This document shows positions 60,165 to 64,000 of a DNA stretch of 64,000 nucleotides, piece by piece. The position numbers and the translations under genes are program-made. Position 1 is the stretch's first letter. The number at the start of each line of letters is the position of its first letter. The notes below the pieces were generated by a model. It saw nothing but the letters and a program-made list of their open reading frames with translations. It was not told the origin of the DNA and made no database searches. Source of the DNA: Sulfuricurvum sp. IAE1 (GTDB lineage: Bacteria > Campylobacterota > Campylobacteria > Campylobacterales > Sulfurimonadaceae). The stretch covers positions 1-64,000 of the forward strand of contig NZ_SLTI01000063.1 of the NCBI RefSeq assembly GCF_004347735.1. The letters are read 5' to 3'.

Positions 60165-61505
60165 ATGGCGGAAATCAAACGTATTCTTGTGGCCAACCGG
60201 GGTGAAATCGCCCTGCGTGCCATCCGTACCATCAAAGAGATGGGTAAAGAAGCGGTCGCCGTCTATTCGACGGCCGATAAAGACGCCTCTTACCTGAAGC
60301 TTGCCGACGCGGCGATCTGCATCGGGGGGGCGCCCAGCTCCCAGAGCTACCTGAACATCCCCTCCATCATCGCCGCCGCCGAAATCAGCGGATGCGACGC
60401 CGTTTTCCCCGGATACGGGTTTTTGAGCGAAAACCAGCACTTCGTCGAAATCTGTACCCATCACGGGATCAAATTTATCGGACCGACCCCCGAAGTCATG
60501 GTGATGATGTCGGACAAGTCGAAAGCCAAAGAGGTGATGATCGCCGCGGGCGTTCCGGTCGTTCCGGGGTCTGACGGTGCGATCAAAGATATCGCCGAAG
60601 CGAAAGTGCGCGCCAAAGAGGTCGGTTACCCGGTCATCCTTAAAGCGGCCGCCGGCGGCGGCGGACGCGGAATGCGCGTCGTCGAAGACGAAAGTTATAT
60701 CGAAAACGCGTTCCTCGCGGCCGAAGCCGAAGCGATCAGCGCGTTCGGCGACGGTACGATCTATATGGAGAAATTCATCAAAAACCCGCGCCACATCGAA
60801 GTGCAGGTGATCGCCGACAGCCACGGCAACGTGCTCCACATCGGCGAACGCGACTGCTCGATGCAGCGCCGCCACCAGAAGCTGATCGAGGAATCCCCCG
60901 CGGTCGCGCTGACTCCCGAAGTTCGCGCCGAGCTTCACGCTTCAGCGGTACGTGCGACCAAATACATCAAGTACGAAGGGGCGGGTACCTTCGAGTATCT
61001 GCTTGATGCCGATAAAAATTTCTACTTTATGGAAATGAACACCCGTCTACAGGTCGAGCACTGCGTCTCCGAAATGGTCAGCGGCCTGGATCTGATCGAG
61101 ATGATGATCCGTGTTGCCGAAGGCGAAGCGCTCCCTAGCCAGGAGAGCGTCGTACTGAGCGGCCACTCTATCGAGTGCCGGATTACCGCCGAAGATCCGG
61201 TTAAATTCCTCCCATGCCCGGGCAAGATCACCCAGTGGATTGCCCCGGGAGGACGCAACGTGCGGATCGACACCCACGCGCATGCGGGATACATTGTTCC
61301 GCCGACGTATGATTCGATGATCGGAAAACTGATCGTTCACGGCAAAGACCGCAACGATGCGATCGAGCGGATGCACCGCGCGCTGAGCGAGTTTATCATT
61401 ACCGGGATCAAAACGACAATCCCTTTCCATCTCAAAATGATGAAAAACCCCGATTTCGTATCGAACAACTTCGATACCAAATACCTCGAGCGCTACAACG
61501 GCTAA
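60165..61505 (+). CDS. accC: biotin carboxylase subunit of acetyl-CoA carboxylase
   Basis: A 446-residue ATP-grasp enzyme that carboxylates biotin on AccB, the first step of fatty-acid synthesis. RILVANRGEIALRAIRTIKE opens it; KAAAGGGGRGMRVV is the glycine-rich ATP loop; EMNTRLQVEHCVSEMVSG and HSIECRITAEDP are catalytic and substrate regions. Length and motifs are standard. A run of pyrimidines downstream (61513-61550) offers no clear terminator. Confidence 0.97.
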   Translation: MAEIKRILVANRGEIALRAIRTIKEMGKEAVAVYSTADKDASYLKLADAAICIGGAPSSQSYLNIPSIIAAAEISGCDAVFPGYGFLSENQHFVEICTHHGIKFIGPTPEVMVMMSDKSKAKEVMIAAGVPVVPGSDGAIKDIAEAKVRAKEVGYPVILKAAAGGGGRGMRVVEDESYIENAFLAAEAEAISAFGDGTIYMEKFIKNPRHIEVQVIADSHGNVLHIGERDCSMQRRHQKLIEESPAVALTPEVRAELHASAVRATKYIKYEGAGTFEYLLDADKNFYFMEMNTRLQVEHCVSEMVSGLDLIEMMIRVAEGEALPSQESVVLSGHSIECRITAEDPVKFLPCPGKITQWIAPGGRNVRIDTHAHAGYIVPPTYDSMIGKLIVHGKDRNDAIERMHRALSEFIITGIKTTIPFHLKMMKNPDFVSNNFDTKYLERYNG

Positions 61506-61612
61506 CGCCGGCGCCCGCTTTTCCTCACCCCTTTTTACTCTTTTTTACGTAAATTTTACAATTTTGCAGTAACCTGATAGGATAGATTATGATTCTTGAA
61601 TAAAGGGTGTCA

Positions 61613-63742
61613 ATGAAGAACTGGAGTATCTCCCAAAAGGTCCATATTCCGCTTGTGGCGTCGATTGCGATCGGGTTTGTGATCGTACTGCTCAATTACT
61701 GGGTATCGGTCGATCAGATCCGCGAAAACGTCTACGCGGCGCAGAGCAAAGAGATGACGACGGTGTACGAAGAGGCGATCGAAGCGAAAAAAAACGTCGG
61801 AATCACTAATGCGATCAGCATTTCCAAAAACAGCGCGATTATCGGCGGCCTGGCCACGGGGAACCGTGAACAGACCCTCGCGAGCCTGAAGTCGTTGTCC
61901 AAAGAGTTCAAGGAAAATACCAAGTTCGGCAATATTAAAATACACGTCCACGACCGTGACGTGCGGAGTTTCCTGCGGGCATAGAAGCCTGAAAAATACG
62001 GCGACGACCTTTCGGGATTCCGTAAAACGATCCTAGCCGTCAAGGAGACGCGCAAGCCTCTGGTCGCAATCGAGATCGGGGTTGCGGGACTCGAGCTTCG
62101 CGGGATCGCTCCGATCACGTCCAATGGCGAGTACATCGGCTCGGTGGAGTTCATGCAGGGGCTTAATTCGGTGGTCAAGGACCTGCGCCAGAACTTCGGA
62201 ACCGAAGTGATCGTCGCGATCGACAACCGACATCTCGATACCGCCAACGAGCTTGAAAAAGCGCCTAAGGTGGGCAGTGCCCATACCCTCGCGGTGAAAG
62301 AAGACGTTGTCGACAAATCGTTTCTCGCCGAGCTTGGATCGGCTACGTTCGACCCTGCCTCAGGTCCTTTCGTGACCGAGGGATACTACGTCACCCCCAT
62401 CGCGATCAGCGATTTCTCGGGCGAGCGTATCGGGTATGCGTTTTCGGGCAAAAAGCTTGAAACGGTCGAAGCGCTCGTGAACGAATCGGAAAATTCGCTT
62501 CTTCGCCAGGTCGTGATTATGGCCCTTGTCGACGTCGTCATCCTCTTTTTGCTCATCGCGATCATCCGTCGCGCCGTTACGGGACCGATCGAGCATCTCG
62601 ATGAGATCGCGCAGGAACTTGCCAGCGGCGATGCGGACCTGAGCAAACGGCTGCGCGTCACCTCGCGCGACGAGATCGGCAAGGCGGCGGAGAGTTTCAA
62701 CGTCTTTATCGAAAAAGTCGAGGCGATCGCGCGCGAAGCTCAACAGCAGGCGGCCGAAGCCTCCGAGGCCAAAGCCCGTACCGAAGAGCAGGTGCGCAAG
62801 ATTCAGATGTCGCTCGCACTCGCGCACGGCATGATCGGCGGAACGATCGACAATGCCGGAAGTCTGCGCAACAGCCTCGAGAGCAGCATTGAAGATCTCA
62901 ACGACGTCAATGCCCTCAATGCCGAAACCGGGGTGGTCGTCGATCAGGTGAGTGCGCAGACCGATGCGATTATGGCGAGTATGACCGACATTACCGAAAT
63001 GATCAACGACTCGCGGGAGAATTCCGAACAGCTCAACCACAATGTCAGCGAAATCTCCAACGTCATCACCCTGATCAAGGATATCTCCGACCAGACGAAC
63101 CTTCTGGCGCTTAATGCCGCGATCGAAGCGGCGCGTGCCGGCGAGCACGGCCGCGGATTCGCCGTCGTCGCCGACGAGGTGCGCAAACTGGCCGAGCGGA
63201 CCCAGAAAGCGACCAGCGAGGTGGAAGCGAACATCAGCGTCCTCAAGCAAAATTCGGTCGGGATGCTCGAAAACAGCGAACGGGTCGAGGAATATGCCGT
63301 CGATTCCGCCCGCAGACTCGACGAGTTCAAACAGGTGATGACCCGCCTGATCGAAAACGTCGAAAAAATCAAGCAGGACAACCAGACGATCAGTCACGAG
63401 ATTTTCACCAATATGGCCAAAATCGATCATATGATCTTCAAGGCGCATGCTTACGAAGCGGGATTCGAAGGGAAATCTTCACACGCTTTCGGGGACCACC
63501 ACGGATGCGCGCTCGGGCAGTGGTACGAACAGGGGGACGGGAAAACGGTCTTCGGCGGTACCGATGCGTACGGACGCATGAGCGGTCCGCACAAAAAAGT
63601 TCACGACGAAATCCGAAAAGCGATGGAACTGCTGGAAAAAGAGAGCGAGGGGCGGGATGAAAAGATCATCGCCTGCTTCGAGGAAGCCGAAAAAGCAAGC
63701 CGCGAACTCTTCGCGATACTCAACGACATGGTGAAGGGGTAA
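61613..63742 (+). pseudogene. chemoreceptor with CZB domain, interrupted by an amber codon
   Basis: One continuous frame from the ATG at 61613 (AAAGGG 5 nt upstream) to 63742 would encode 709 residues, broken only by TAG at 61982-61984 (codon 124). Coding potential is unchanged on both sides: DRDVRSFLRA[18 protein letters not shown]. In relatives the stop position is a Trp, so TGG to TAG is likely. The order is TM1, periplasmic sensor, TM2, HAMP, signalling domain ([18 protein letters not shown]) and a C-terminal zinc-binding CZB domain ([16 protein letters not shown]629 to C632). Restart at an internal ATG such as 62144 would lack TM1 and half of the sensor. Confidence 0.85.
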
Positions 63743-63754
63743 ACCCCCTTCGCG

Positions 63755-64000
63755 TCATTCGGGAAGGCGGAGCACCTTGATGTCGGCGCTGAGGCGCAGC
63801 CGGGTGAAATAGTCGTTGAGGACCTGGTTCCGTTTTTCGGCCAGGATCGCGTTGGCGATTTCGGGGCGGACCGAATCGAGGTTTTCGGTCACGACGTTGA
63901 TTTTGTCTTTCATGTAAAACGCCATAAAGCCGTTTTTCCCGTTGGGGAGGATCGGCCCGAAATGCCCTTCGGGGATTTTGTTGAGGATCTGGGCCAGCTG
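63755..64000 (-). CDS. C-terminus of a SurA/PpiC-like periplasmic peptidyl-prolyl isomerase
   Basis: The last 81 codons of a gene that continues beyond the window. It reads LNKIPEGHFGPILPNGKNGF, then MAFYMKDKINVV, then RPEIANAILAEKRNQVLNDY. This is the end of a parvulin domain followed by the C-terminal helix of SurA/PEB4-type outer-membrane-protein chaperones. The stop TGA is at 63755-63757. It is convergent with the interrupted chemoreceptor gene. Confidence 0.6.
   Translation of the reverse strand, partial: QLAQILNKIPEGHFGPILPNGKNGFMAFYMKDKINVVTENLDSVRPEIANAILAEKRNQVLNDYFTRLRLSADIKVLRLPE

Noticed and set aside
61555-61594. TTTACA and TATGAT before the interrupted chemoreceptor as a promoter
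   Set aside because: The 28-bp spacer is too long for sigma-70. The TATGAT alone may work as a -10, but this cannot be decided.
1-64000. CRISPR arrays, rRNA genes, insertion sequences
   Set aside because: No regularly spaced repeats, no rRNA-like sequence and no transposase frames were seen.

Overview
The window looks like a chromosomal segment of a Campylobacterota (Epsilonproteobacteria) bacterium, probably a Sulfurimonas/Sulfuricurvum-type free-living chemolithotroph. This rests on the gene families seen: Campylobacter-type N-glycosylation genes (pglB/C/E/F), the legionaminate pathway with a PtmE-like enzyme, a SprA-type putative metalloprotease, several chemoreceptors including one with a CZB domain, and c-di-GMP enzymes. 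By eye the GC content is clearly above 50%, which is high for the group. The first 4.65 kb is the exception: it is strongly AT-rich and looks acquired.

Layout. (1) 1-4660: AT-rich island with a small HTH-like protein, a divergent XRE regulator flanked by two perfect palindromes, and a 1241-residue KAP/YobI-like membrane NTPase. The right edge carries inverted repeats and runs into a decapitated arsC. (2) 4.8-20.4 kb: chemoreceptor, guanine deaminase, M15 peptidase, DUF389 protein, two adjacent CBS-domain c-di-GMP enzymes, cytochrome c, OmpA-like protein, a possible replication-associated protein, and a wrecked locus where a PAS gene runs into the tail of cheB. (3) 20.4-25.6 kb: a six-gene overlapping operon (YtfJ-like protein, FtsX-like permease, LolD-like ATPase, heme-copper-oxidase-like protein, polytopic membrane protein, YceI). 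(4) 25.5-29.4 kb: metallo-hydrolase, AEC transporter, SprA-like protein, CDGSH protein, an unknown gene and four tRNAs (Gly, Leu, Cys, Ser) on the minus strand. (5) ilvD. (6) 31.3-55.7 kb: one leftward run of 22 genes with no gap above 2 nt, making and assembling a surface or protein-linked glycan. (7) 55.8-64 kb: a second asparagine-synthase-like gene, tandem GAF proteins, a YdcH-like protein, dcd, accB-accC, a chemoreceptor split by an amber codon, and the end of a SurA/PpiC-like gene.

How the glycan locus works together (inference from families): WbpA-B-E-D make UDP-2,3-diacetamido-glucuronate. LegB-C-H-G-I with PtmE and a CMP-transferase make CMP-legionaminate. PglF-PglE with PglC prime the lipid carrier with a bacillosamine-type sugar. 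Three candidate glycosyltransferases, two acyltransferases and an AsnB-type amidotransferase extend or decorate it. Wzx flips it, and the STT3-type PglB transfers it to protein. A single -10 box (TATAAT, minus strand, 55717-55722) lies upstream of the whole run.
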